A DNA stretch of 8,163 bases from CAYYJM01 sp964471755 (GTDB lineage Bacteria > Planctomycetota > Planctomycetia > Gemmatales > Gemmataceae), in the NCBI GenBank assembly GCA_964471755.1, contig CAYYJM010000274.1, positions 1 through 8,163 of the forward strand, written 5' to 3'. Shown here piece after piece: positions 1 through 6,545 of the stretch. The number at the start of each line of letters is the position of its first letter. Within the stretch, counting starts at the first letter, position 1. The notes beneath the pieces are model-generated. The model worked only from the letters and a program-made list of their open reading frames with translations. It ran no database searches and was not told where the DNA came from. Both the position numbers and the translations under genes were made by a program.

Positions 1-1
1 G

Positions 2-3000
2 CTCCGCGCGACCGTTGACATAGACGAGTCGGTCGCCGACTCGATCAACGACCTGCGGCAATTCCGTCATGACTTCGACGGCCGGCTCCCGCTGCCGAAC
101 AGCCTGGAGCTGCCGCCCGCCAACCAGGGCCAGCTGTGGCGCATCCGAACGGACCGCCAGGCGGTCCTGAACAATCGGCCGGTGAGGGTGCCCGATCGCT
201 GTGGTCAGACCTGCGAGCAGCGCTGCGCCGATGCCACGCTGGCCGGGTGCGAGCATTTCACCGCGGGTGACTGCTGGGTACCAGCGCGGGTGCATGGCTG
301 CGATCGTCAGCTGGTCGTCGCCGATGCCGTCTATGCCGGCAGTTCCGCGGAACTCGACGGCGTCGATCTGGTGCCGACGTCGCCGGTCCTGGAGGTCGGC
401 TACGACGACGACGCGATCCAACTCGTCTACCAGCACAAGGGGCCGCCGGGCGTCGCCAGCTTCATTCAGCGACGCGGCCGGGCCGGTCGTAATCCTGACG
501 ATTCGCCGATCATCGCCACGTTGCTCTGGCCCTACCGCAGCGACGACGCGTTCTTCTTCTATCGCCCCGAGGCGCTCTACGAGCCGACTTTCGACGACGT
601 GCCGCTCAATGCCGCGAACTTTCAGGTGCAGCGGACGCACGCCCTGCTGGCCCTCTTCGACCTGATCGCCTGTCTGCGCCGGCAGGATTCGACCCTGGCG
701 AACGACCCGCTGGTGCCCGATTTCACGGCGGCTGGCCATCACCGCTTTCCGATTTTGCCGCAGGTGGTGACGACGGCTCGCTGGGAGCCCGACCCGAAGC
801 GGCCCGGCGAGCGGCGCATCCGCTACCGCGTCCACGATGAGACGCGCGACCGATTCTTCGCCGGCGGCGGACTGAACCTTGCCGACCTCGACCAGCAGCT
901 GCGTGTCAATGGCATGCCAGCGATGGAGAATGGCCTTCTCCGCGGTGTCCTGCTGCCCGCCTGGCAGCGTCTCCAGCAGAACGATGTGTTCAACAACTAC
1001 CTCGGCCTGGCCGGGGTGCTGACGGAAGCCTTCCGCCAGCACAGCAGCTACCCCTTCCGCATCGACGACCCGGCCGGAGTCCTGACGCGATTCGGCCTGG
1101 CCAACGAACACGACATCCCCGAGAAGGGCGAGCGGGCCAACTGGGTGTCCAGCTTCCGCGGCCTCAACTGGAACCTCATGAACGAGGACGCCGCCAGCAC
1201 GCTCACCGTCCACTTCCGAGTGGTCAGGCCAGACGGCACCGAAGAAAGCGAGGATCGCACGGTGCCGGTCACTTTCGGCGTGACCGAACTGGTGCCGGGC
1301 AACGTCTCCTTCCGCCTGCGTCAGCGCGACGCGATCCACTGGACGCCGGTGCCCCGCGACGGCGAATCGACCTTCCTCTACCCGCAGGCGAACGGTGCCG
1401 ACATCCCGGAGTACCTGCCCACACCGGACGACCTGGCGAGCCGCGCCGAGAGCATCCTCGGTGTGCCACGGTTCCTCGATGATCGCTTCCCTGGCCTGCC
1501 GCTGCTGCGGCCGACTCGCATTCGCGTCGCCACCTTCGGTCCGCCGGATCGGGCCATCAGTCCGACGTGGTTCTACGTTCCCGGCCAGGAACGAACCGTC
1601 CAGGTGCCGGCCGGCGAGAGTCCGCCGCCGGGTGCCCTGCGCGTGTCCCGGCGATCCTCGACCGGGATCAGCTCGGTGATCGTTCCGCACGTCCCGGCCG
1701 GTCGCCGGGTTCAGCAGCGAACGCTGGCGGCCCCACTGGACCAGTTGTTCGGGGCCGTGCGCGGCTACGTCGAGGAGGGAGCAGCTCTGCTCGGCTACAC
1801 GCGGGTCTTCTACGAGATGCAGCACCGTCTGCAACTGCACGATCAGGACGGTCGGCGTCAGGACCCGGTCGTGCTGCGGCGTCTGTTCTACCCGCCGCAC
1901 CCTTCGTGCGACGAATCGGGCCGGCCGCGTCCGGTGCTGGTCGGCCACGACGTCCATTCGCACGGCATCGCGTTCGAGGTCAACCAGCAACTGCTGGACC
2001 GGGTCGTCAAGCGGGGCCTGGCCGACGAGGAACTGCGTCTGTCACTGCGGCGACGGTTCACGCTGTACAGCCTGGCCGCGCATCCGACCTGCCGCCAACT
2101 GTTCGCGCAGACCGTGCTGGCGGACGGTGCGGTGGTCCTCGACTACTGGCTGCACGAGGTCGTTCCTGCCGGGGAGGGCGAACCGCGCCTGCTCGATCCA
2201 CTACGAGACGTGTCGCCGCTGACGGCTTATCTGCAACAGCACCGATTGCTGCGCTCGGCGGAGGTGGAGTCATTCCGGCAGCGTGTCGGCGACTCCTTCC
2301 TGGCGGCGATGAACGACGTACTACCGGTCGCCTATCGCGACACGGAGGAGTTTCGCCGATTCGTCCAGAGCGTGCTGCTTCACAGCCTGGCGACGCTGCT
2401 GAAGCGACTCGTAGGCCGACTCGGCGGCGTCGGTGGTGACGAACTGGTCGCCTACGCCGACCTGCCACTGCTCCAGCGTGTCGATCCCGGCGCGACGCCG
2501 CGAAGCCTGATCATCGACACGGTCGAGGGCGGAGCGGGCGGCGTGGCCCAGGCGTTCGAGCGTCTCGATCTGACGGACAGTGAAGGGTCACTCTGGTCGC
2601 TCTTGCGGGCCGAACTGGGCCAGTGTCCCGTCGCCGCCGGCGAGTCGTTGCTGCGGACGGTTCTCTGCCGCCTCTCGGTCGAGGAGATCCGCGCGCTACA
2701 ACAACAAGCGACTCCGGAGGCACTGACTCGCCTGCTCGAGGATCTCGACCTGCGTCCGCTCCCGGCGGCCGTGCCGGTGCTGGGCCGGGCCCTCTTCAGC
2801 GAGATGGATCTGAGCCGACGAACGGTCAACGCGGCCCTGGTGCGATGGGAACTGGAGCGACTCCGCGGTCGGTTGCAGGAGCAAGCGGGCTCGCCCTATC
2901 CCTGCGAGGCGACCGCCCGCCGTGCGGTCCTTCAGTCATCGGCCGAGTTGCCGGAGGTGGAGCAATTGCGTCAGGGCCTGGTGGAAGAAGGTTCCGCCAG

Positions 3001-3763
3001 CGCGGAACTGGAACACGAACTGGGCCTGCAACTGCGAGCGTTGCACGAGCAGGTTTGCGCGGACGGCTGCCCGGTGTGCATGTCCGGCGGCAGCGATGTC
3101 GAGACGCCGGCCCTGGCTCCGTTGTTGACTTCACGGCGGCTGCTGTTGCTGCTTCGCGAGGAACTGGAACGTGGGCTCCAGACGGGGACCTGCCTGGCGG
3201 AGGTGGCCGACCTGCTGCGACCGGGTACGGTTGCGTCCGTGTCAGGGGTGCCGGGTCGCCTGGCAGAACCGGGGACGCTGCCGGGACTGTCGATCAGCCC
3301 GAGTGCGGACGCCGGCGGTCAGGTGGTTGGGGGTTCGGTGGCGGCCCTGGACGAACTGGCCGCGCGGGAGTTCTTCGCACGCGGCGACTCGTGGTCGGAA
3401 CGCTGGGGCGGCCGCGATCATCGCAACGTGCTGGCCAACGACGGAACCTGGGTCCGCTCGCGTGCCGAGGCGCTGATCGCCAACTGGCTGCATCAGCAGA
3501 AGATACCCTACGAGTACGAAGTTCCCCTGCCGTACAACGATGAACACGGCCGACGACGTTACATCCACCCGGACTTCCATCTTTTCGAGCAGAACGTCTA
3601 CGTCGAGTACTGGGGCCGCGACGACAAGGAGTACATTGAATCGCGCGTCTTCAAGGAAGGAGTCTATCGCCAGCGCAGCCTGGTCCCGCTGGCGATCGAA
3701 AAGCACGAGGTGGACGACGGGACGTACCAGCAGAAGATCCGGCAGCGTCTGGGCATCGGGTGA
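2..3763 (+). CDS. Superfamily 2 helicase (C-terminal part) with DUF1998/MZB-like module and C-terminal PD-(D/E)XK nuclease-like domain; 5' end outside window
   Basis: The frame is open from base 2, so the 5' end lies left of the window and 1253 residues are visible. A GTG at 182 opens the usual ORF call but lies inside the helicase domain and is not a credible start. Domains, numbered from base 2: remnant of motif IV at about 1-20; six cysteines at 67-100; motif V 'TSPVLEVGYDDD' from 126; motif VI 'QRRGRAGR' at 156-163; a long middle region without recognised motifs; a DUF1998/MZB-like module with 'DTVEGGAGG' from D839 and a Cys-X3-Cys-Pro-X-Cys cluster at C1019, C1023 and C1026; and a PD-(D/E)XK-like domain with E1156, 'HPDF' (D1191) and 'VEYWG' (E1202). 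The expected role is ATP-driven DNA translocation or unwinding coupled to cleavage. Helicase-DUF1998 proteins occur in Druantia (DruE), Dpd (DpdJ) and DISARM. I lean to a DpdJ-like defence helicase but cannot settle it. Walker A and DEAD/DEAH motifs fall outside the window. Confidence 0.85.
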   Translation, partial: LRATVDIDESVADSINDLRQFRHDFDGRLPLPNSLELPPANQGQLWRIRTDRQAVLNNRPVRVPDRCGQTCEQRCADATLAGCEHFTAGDCWVPARVHGCDRQLVVADAVYAGSSAELDGVDLVPTSPVLEVGYDDDAIQLVYQHKGPPGVASFIQRRGRAGRNPDDSPIIATLLWPYRSDDAFFFYRPEALYEPTFDDVPLNAANFQVQRTHALLALFDLIACLRRQDSTLANDPLVPDFTAAGHHRFPILPQVVTTARWEPDPKRPGERRIRYRVHDETRDRFFAGGGLNLADLDQQLRVNGMPAMENGLLRGVLLPAWQRLQQNDVFNNYLGLAGVLTEAFRQHSSYPFRIDDPAGVLTRFGLANEHDIPEKGERANWVSSFRGLNWNLMNEDAASTLTVHFRVVRPDGTEESEDRTVPVTFGVTELVPGNVSFRLRQRDAIHWTPVPRDGESTFLYPQANGADIPEYLPTPDDLASRAESILGVPRFLDDRFPGLPLLRPTRIRVATFGPPDRAISPTWFYVPGQERTVQVPAGESPPPGALRVSRRSSTGISSVIVPHVPAGRRVQQRTLAAPLDQLFGAVRGYVEEGAALLGYTRVFYEMQHRLQLHDQDGRRQDPVVLRRLFYPPHPSCDESGRPRPVLVGHDVHSHGIAFEVNQQLLDRVVKRGLADEELRLSLRRRFTLYSLAAHPTCRQLFAQTVLADGAVVLDYWLHEVVPAGEGEPRLLDPLRDVSPLTAYLQQHRLLRSAEVESFRQRVGDSFLAAMNDVLPVAYRDTEEFRRFVQSVLLHSLATLLKRLVGRLGGVGGDELVAYADLPLLQRVDPGATPRSLIIDTVEGGAGGVAQAFERLDLTDSEGSLWSLLRAELGQCPVAAGESLLRTVLCRLSVEEIRALQQQATPEALTRLLEDLDLRPLPAAVPVLGRALFSEMDLSRRTVNAALVRWELERLRGRLQEQAGSPYPCEATARRAVLQSSAELPEVEQLRQGLVEEGSASAELEHELGLQLRALHEQVCADGCPVCMSGGSDVETPALAPLLTSRRLLLLLREELERGLQTGTCLAEVADLLRPGTVASVSGVPGRLAEPGTLPGLSISPSADAGGQVVGGSVAALDELAAREFFARGDSWSERWGGRDHRNVLANDGTWVRSRAEALIANWLHQQKIPYEYEVPLPYNDEHGRRRYIHPDFHLFEQNVYVEYWGRDDKEYIESRVFKEGVYRQRSLVPLAIEKHEVDDGTYQQKIRQRLGIG

Positions 3764-3778
3764 TTCGATTCGATCTTC

Positions 3779-5215
3779 TTACCGGTTCCTCTGGCTCGGT
3801 CCCAGGAACTGGTCCGGGGAAATAAACTCAAATTCGACCTTCTCGCCGTCGTGGACCTGTCGAACCCCCTCGACAATGATCCGATCGTTCGTACCGACTC
3901 CCCGTTGGATTACGAAGATGTCCGGCAGCTCGTGTTGGATGACGACTTCACGTCGATGCGCCACGTCATCCTTGCCGACGACGTAAACGAATCGTCTGTC
4001 GTTCACCTCGAAAGTCGCCCGCTGAGGGATAACGATGACGTTCTTCACCGTTCGGTGAATCAGCACATTGCCAGTCATCCCGTGATGCAGCAGGCCGTCG
4101 GGATTGGCAAAATCCACGCGGTAGATGACGGTGCCATTCTTGAACTCGGCCTCGGTCGCAGCGAGCCGACCGGGCTGCGCGAACTTTTTCCCCTGCGCCA
4201 GTTCGAGTTCGACTTTCCCTTCCTTGATCGGGTTGGCCTGGTTTTCGAGGTAGCGGCTTTCGGGCACCTTGAAATAGACCCACATCACGCTGTTGTCGGA
4301 CAGGGTCGTGAGGACGTCTGCCTCCGTGATCAGGCTGCCCTTCTGTACCTTCAGAAGGCCGAGCAGGCCGTCGAACGGTGCCTTGATCACGGTAAAGTTC
4401 AACTCGGCACTCGCCAGGTTCGCCCTGGCCTTGACAAGATCCAGTTTGGCCCGGAGCCGAGCCACCTCATTCTCAGAGACCACCTTGTTCATCAGGAGCA
4501 TCGTGGCGTTCTTGAGTTCCAGTTCCGCGAGGTGGACCTCGGCCAACGCGGCGTCCAGCCTGGCCTTGTGCAGAACGGGAGAGATTCGGAACAGCACTTC
4601 GCCCTGTTTCACCGCCTGGCCTTCCTTGACCGAAATCTCTTCAAGATACCCGCCCACCACTGAACGAATGTTGATGTGGCGTCGCGACTGGATTTGGCCG
4701 ATGTAGCGCTCGGTGACCACGACATCCTGCACCTTCGGGCTGGTGACCACAACTTGCAGGTGATCCAGATCGGTCTTCTGCGCCTTCGCTTTCGCCAGGT
4801 AGATCTGCGCTTGCAGAAGCCTCGCCCTGGTCTTCAGGACGAGCCCCTCCGACCCTCGGCCGGCCAGTTTCCTCTCCATCGCCAGTTTCAAGGAATTCGC
4901 CAGTTCGTCCGCGAGGTTTTGGTAGAGCCTGATACGATCGGCTTCCGTCGTGGCAGCTTCCAGTTCTGCCTGGAACAGCAGTTCCCGCGCTTCCACCGCG
5001 GCATCGCTGGGCTCTCGTCCGGCCTGGGCCATGCGGGTGTACACATCGACCATCGCCTTCAAGGTGTCGAGTCGCTCCTTCTGAAGCGCCTTCACCCGAT
5101 CGGTAGGTTTCTGATTCTCTTCCCTGTCGGGCCGGGGTTCCTTATCCTGTGCGCTGGCCGGAGCCAGCAGGAGAGCAGCGGCCACGATGGTCAGGAGCAG
5201 CGCGGACATCCGCAT
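3779..5215 (-). CDS. Secreted RND/HlyD-type efflux periplasmic adaptor (membrane fusion protein) with N-terminal helical repeat region
   Basis: This 478-residue protein should bridge an inner-membrane transporter and an outer-membrane channel in the periplasm. Residues 1-22 form a signal peptide ending 'APASAQ'. Residues 40-147 are charged helices with two copies of an 'AGR...R..L.QA' pattern 53 residues apart (AGR at 65-67 and 118-120). The adaptor proper follows: first half of the lipoyl/barrel-sandwich domain ('GGYLEEISVKEGQAVKQGE', 188-206), a helical hairpin at about 215-272, the second lipoyl half ('IKAPFDGLLGLL', 277-288), a beta-barrel at about 300-390 and a membrane-proximal domain to the end ('VIPQRATFEVND'). 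I chose the ATG at 5215 because GGAGG lies 6 bases upstream and a signal peptide follows at once. The open frame continues 73 codons further upstream, but that part looks unlike protein and contains promoter-like sequence. An ATG two codons later (M3) is also possible. No RND pump or TolC gene is adjacent, and the stop converges on the helicase gene. Substrate unknown. Confidence 0.93.
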   Translation of the reverse strand: MRMSALLLTIVAAALLLAPASAQDKEPRPDREENQKPTDRVKALQKERLDTLKAMVDVYTRMAQAGREPSDAAVEARELLFQAELEAATTEADRIRLYQNLADELANSLKLAMERKLAGRGSEGLVLKTRARLLQAQIYLAKAKAQKTDLDHLQVVVTSPKVQDVVVTERYIGQIQSRRHINIRSVVGGYLEEISVKEGQAVKQGEVLFRISPVLHKARLDAALAEVHLAELELKNATMLLMNKVVSENEVARLRAKLDLVKARANLASAELNFTVIKAPFDGLLGLLKVQKGSLITEADVLTTLSDNSVMWVYFKVPESRYLENQANPIKEGKVELELAQGKKFAQPGRLAATEAEFKNGTVIYRVDFANPDGLLHHGMTGNVLIHRTVKNVIVIPQRATFEVNDRRFVYVVGKDDVAHRREVVIQHELPDIFVIQRGVGTNDRIIVEGVRQVHDGEKVEFEFISPDQFLGPSQRNR

Positions 5216-5226
5216 GATCGACCTCC
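5216..5226 (-). promoter_or_regulatory. Ribosome binding site deciding the adaptor start
   Basis: Read on the minus strand, GGAGG (5222-5226) is followed by six bases and then ATG at 5215. This favours that start over the open but unconvincing 73-codon extension upstream. Confidence 0.75.
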
Positions 5227-5241
5227 GGGAGTTGACGACAC

Positions 5242-5256
5242 ATACTGGTGAGTATA
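5242..5256 (-). promoter_or_regulatory. Candidate -10 box with overlapping inverted repeat ahead of the adaptor gene
   Basis: The minus strand reads TATACT at 5256-5251, a close match to a sigma70-type -10 box, about 35 bases before the adaptor ATG. The same bases lie in the inverted repeat ATACT-GGTG-AGTAT (5242-5255), which could serve as a small operator. I see no good -35 box at 16-18 bases, so the promoter call is weak. Confidence 0.35.
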
Positions 5257-5369
5257 GACAGTGCGTGTGATCGAGACATGCAACCGAAGAGTTGAGAATG
5301 CAGAAGAAAAGTCGGCAGGGTCGGCGCGTGTCAGGATCGGTACCAGTCTCTGCACCAACCTTCCCCAAA

Positions 5370-5388
5370 GGATACCATCCGGATACCA
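5370..5388. repeat. Direct repeat GGATACCA, 11-base period
   Basis: Two exact copies of GGATACCA (5370-5377 and 5381-5388) are separated by TCC, so they repeat every 11 bases, about one helical turn. They directly abut the 9-bp inverted repeat at 5389-5417 and lie about 155-173 bases upstream of the adaptor ATG. The spacing suits a protein binding one DNA face, but two short copies can occur by chance. Confidence 0.45.
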
Positions 5389-5417
5389 GCGTTCGACCTG
5401 CCTCGGCAGTCGAACGC
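5389..5417 (-). terminator. Strong hairpin downstream of the PepSY gene (terminator-like, no T tract)
   Basis: GCGTTCGAC (5389-5397) pairs perfectly with GTCGAACGC (5409-5417). Inside it, TGC/GCA can add three pairs around a CTCG loop after one bulged C. It starts 36 bases beyond the PepSY stop on the minus strand, a natural site for transcript ending. No run of T follows, so Rho-independent termination is not assured. It could instead be a structured leader or an operator for the adaptor gene. Confidence 0.4.
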
Positions 5418-5453
5418 CAGGTTCCGAACTTCATTCACCCCTGGCCTGGGGCG

Positions 5454-5909
5454 CTACCTGACCCGGATCTTTCCCGACCTGGGGTCGAGGTCCATCTTGA
5501 TCTTCTTGCCGTCCTTCTGGCTGGTCACCTCCCAGAAGCCATCATCGCACTCAACCTCGGAGATGACGCCCACCTTCTGAACTTCGAGACCCTTGATGAT
5601 CTCTGACAGTGGCTTGCCATCGCTGGGCGGCAGAGTTTCGTGGACGTCCACGCTGTCACGCTGACGGATCAGCTTTCCGGTTTTCGGATTGAGATAGAAC
5701 GTAACTTCCCGACTGCCCTTGTGAACGTCCACTTCCCACAGGCCGTCGTCGAACTCGACCTCGGTGATGACGCCGACCTTCTGGTCCTCGACGGACTTGA
5801 TGATCGCCGACAGCGCCATGCCGTCCCTGGGCGGAACATCGGAGGCCTGAATCGGGGTGACGGCTGCCAGGAACATGCCCACTCCGACCAGCATTGTCAT
5901 TGCCTTCAT
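5454..5909 (-). CDS. Secreted tandem PepSY-domain protein
   Basis: This 151-residue protein begins with a signal peptide ('MKAMTMLVGVGMFLAAVTPI', cleavage probably around residue 22) and then contains almost nothing but two PepSY-like units at about 26-82 and 94-150. Each unit has the order 'PP.DG..LS.IIK', 'QKVGVI.EVE.DDG.WEV', then 'L.P..GK', which fits the PepSY helix followed by strands and a 'D..TGK'-like end. About half of the positions agree between copies. PepSY domains are known as inhibitors or ligand-binding modules in the periplasm or cell envelope, and the ligand here cannot be read from sequence. The start is supported by AAGGAG 7 bases upstream. The gene sits 238 bp ahead of the adaptor gene on the same strand, with a strong hairpin between them, so co-transcription is uncertain. 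C121 is the only cysteine. Confidence 0.88.
   Translation of the reverse strand: MKAMTMLVGVGMFLAAVTPIQASDVPPRDGMALSAIIKSVEDQKVGVITEVEFDDGLWEVDVHKGSREVTFYLNPKTGKLIRQRDSVDVHETLPPSDGKPLSEIIKGLEVQKVGVISEVECDDGFWEVTSQKDGKKIKMDLDPRSGKIRVR
5554..5813 (-). repeat. Internal DNA duplication within the PepSY gene
   Basis: Bases 5554-5609 and 5758-5813 align without gaps at an offset of 204 bases (68 codons). By eye about 45 of 56 positions are identical, clearly more than the rest of the two units. These segments code the 'LS.IIK...QKVGVI.EVE' part of each PepSY unit, and the coordinates given span both copies. Confidence 0.7.
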
Positions 5910-5951
5910 GATTCGGCTCCTTACCTGTCAGAGTACCTGAGGGATCCCGCA

Positions 5952-5972
5952 TCGCCGACAACTCGTCGGCGA
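5952..5972 (-). other. Perfect 8-bp hairpin between GYD and PepSY genes
   Basis: TCGCCGAC (5952-5959) and GTCGGCGA (5965-5972) are exact complements around a five-base AACTC loop. On the minus strand it lies 85 bases after the GYD stop and 42 bases before the PepSY ATG. No T tract follows. It may end the GYD transcript or structure the PepSY leader. Confidence 0.45.
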
Positions 5973-6057
5973 GGTGCGCAGGCGCTTGGTGAATCTCGCA
6001 AACTCTGTGCCGTCTGGGACGAATCCTGAAACGTCGGGTCCCCCGCCCTGACCGGGA

Positions 6058-6348
6058 TTAGACGCTGCCCACGATCGCCCGGAATTCGGCCTCGTCGTAG
6101 GCTCGGCAAAGACACGTTCGCACGAATCCGCGACTGCCCAACTGGAGCGCCAGTGTGGTAATCGTTTCTTCCGCCGGAGCTGCGATCACGACCAGGCCAT
6201 CGTACTCCCCCAGCATCCAGTACTGGCCCTCGATCCGGACACCTGCTCGTGCGGCCAGCGCCGCGAACTCACCTGCTCGGGCCGGCGAATCCTTCACGGC
6301 TGCGATGCCCTGGTCCGTGAACTTCAATAGCAGGATGAAACGGGCCAT
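6058..6348 (-). CDS. GYD-domain protein
   Basis: This 96-residue protein covers a whole GYD domain (Pfam GYD family, a small ferredoxin-like alpha/beta barrel fold). Recognisable family elements are the opening strand 'FILLLKFTDQGI', the following 'VKDSPARAGEF', 'GQYWMLGEYDGLVVIAAP' with the name-giving G-E-Y-D at 47-50, and the end 'GSRGFVRTCLCRAYDEAEF'. Members are small, probably cytoplasmic proteins, and no reaction has been established for the family. There is no signal peptide. AAAGGAG sits 5 bases before the ATG and fixes the start. C79 and C81 form a C-X-C pair that I do not regard as a family feature. Same-strand neighbours lie 148 bp downstream and 197 bp upstream, so it is probably transcribed on its own. 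Confidence 0.9.
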   Translation of the reverse strand: MARFILLLKFTDQGIAAVKDSPARAGEFAALAARAGVRIEGQYWMLGEYDGLVVIAAPAEETITTLALQLGSRGFVRTCLCRAYDEAEFRAIVGSV

Positions 6349-6382
6349 GAGTTCTCCTTTCGTGTAGCTGCGGCGACCCTGT

Positions 6383-6409
6383 CTGCCAGACTACCCTACC
6401 GGCTGGCAG
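6383..6409. other. Inverted repeat upstream of the GYD gene
   Basis: CTGCCAG (6383-6389) and CTGGCAG (6403-6409) are exact complements around 13 bases. The arms can be lengthened by three pairs (TGT with ACA) if one G is bulged. It lies 35-61 bases upstream of the GYD ATG, where an operator or leader hairpin would be expected. No T tract flanks it on either strand. Confidence 0.35.
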
Positions 6410-6447
6410 GACACTACGATCCCATCACTGGACCACATTTGTTATCA

Positions 6448-6463
6448 TCCGTCAATCGACGGA
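6448..6463. other. Small perfect hairpin in the transporter-GYD gap
   Basis: TCCGTC-AATC-GACGGA forms six pairs around a four-base loop. It lies about 100-115 bases upstream of the GYD ATG. No T tract follows closely on either strand, so a terminator call is not supported. Confidence 0.3.
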
Positions 6464-6485
6464 ACGGCAGATTTCTTTCGCGGGG

Positions 6486-6514
6486 GCCTGACAGGCGGCC
6501 TCCGCCATACAGGC
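6486..6514 (-). terminator. Two-part hairpin after the small membrane protein gene (terminator-like, no T tract)
   Basis: An inner GGCGG-CCT-CCGCC stem (6494-6506) sits inside an outer GCCTG/CAGGC stem (6486-6490 and 6510-6514), with a three-by-three internal loop. On the minus strand it starts 32 bases past the stop of the small membrane protein gene, so it may end the transporter operon. A GC-rich sequence rather than T residues follows it. Confidence 0.4.
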
Positions 6515-6545
6515 TCACCCATGAAATCGTCCCCGACAGGATCGA

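Noticed and set aside
182..184. GTG as the start of the helicase protein
   Set aside because: The frame is open back to base 2 and the upstream residues read as helicase motif IV sequence ('DIDESVADSINDLRQF'), so the gene begins outside the window.
2058..3134. Antisense ORFs opposite the helicase gene
   Set aside because: Composition is dominated by Arg, Pro, Ser and Ala with no recognisable motif, and they mirror a well-supported sense gene.
1567..3543. Long overlapping plus-strand ORFs in another frame inside the helicase gene
   Set aside because: They are Arg/Gly/Ala/Pro-rich low-information translations typical of off-frame reading in GC-rich genes, with no domain signal.
3851..5251. 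Plus-strand ORFs opposite the adaptor gene
   Set aside because: They are the mirror image of a clear adaptor CDS. Leucine/valine/histidine-rich reading arises from its complement, and no ribosome binding site or domain supports them.
5216..5434. A 73-codon N-terminal extension of the adaptor
   Set aside because: The adaptor's signal peptide and GGAGG site place the start at 5215, and the extension covers a hairpin, direct repeat and a likely -10 box.
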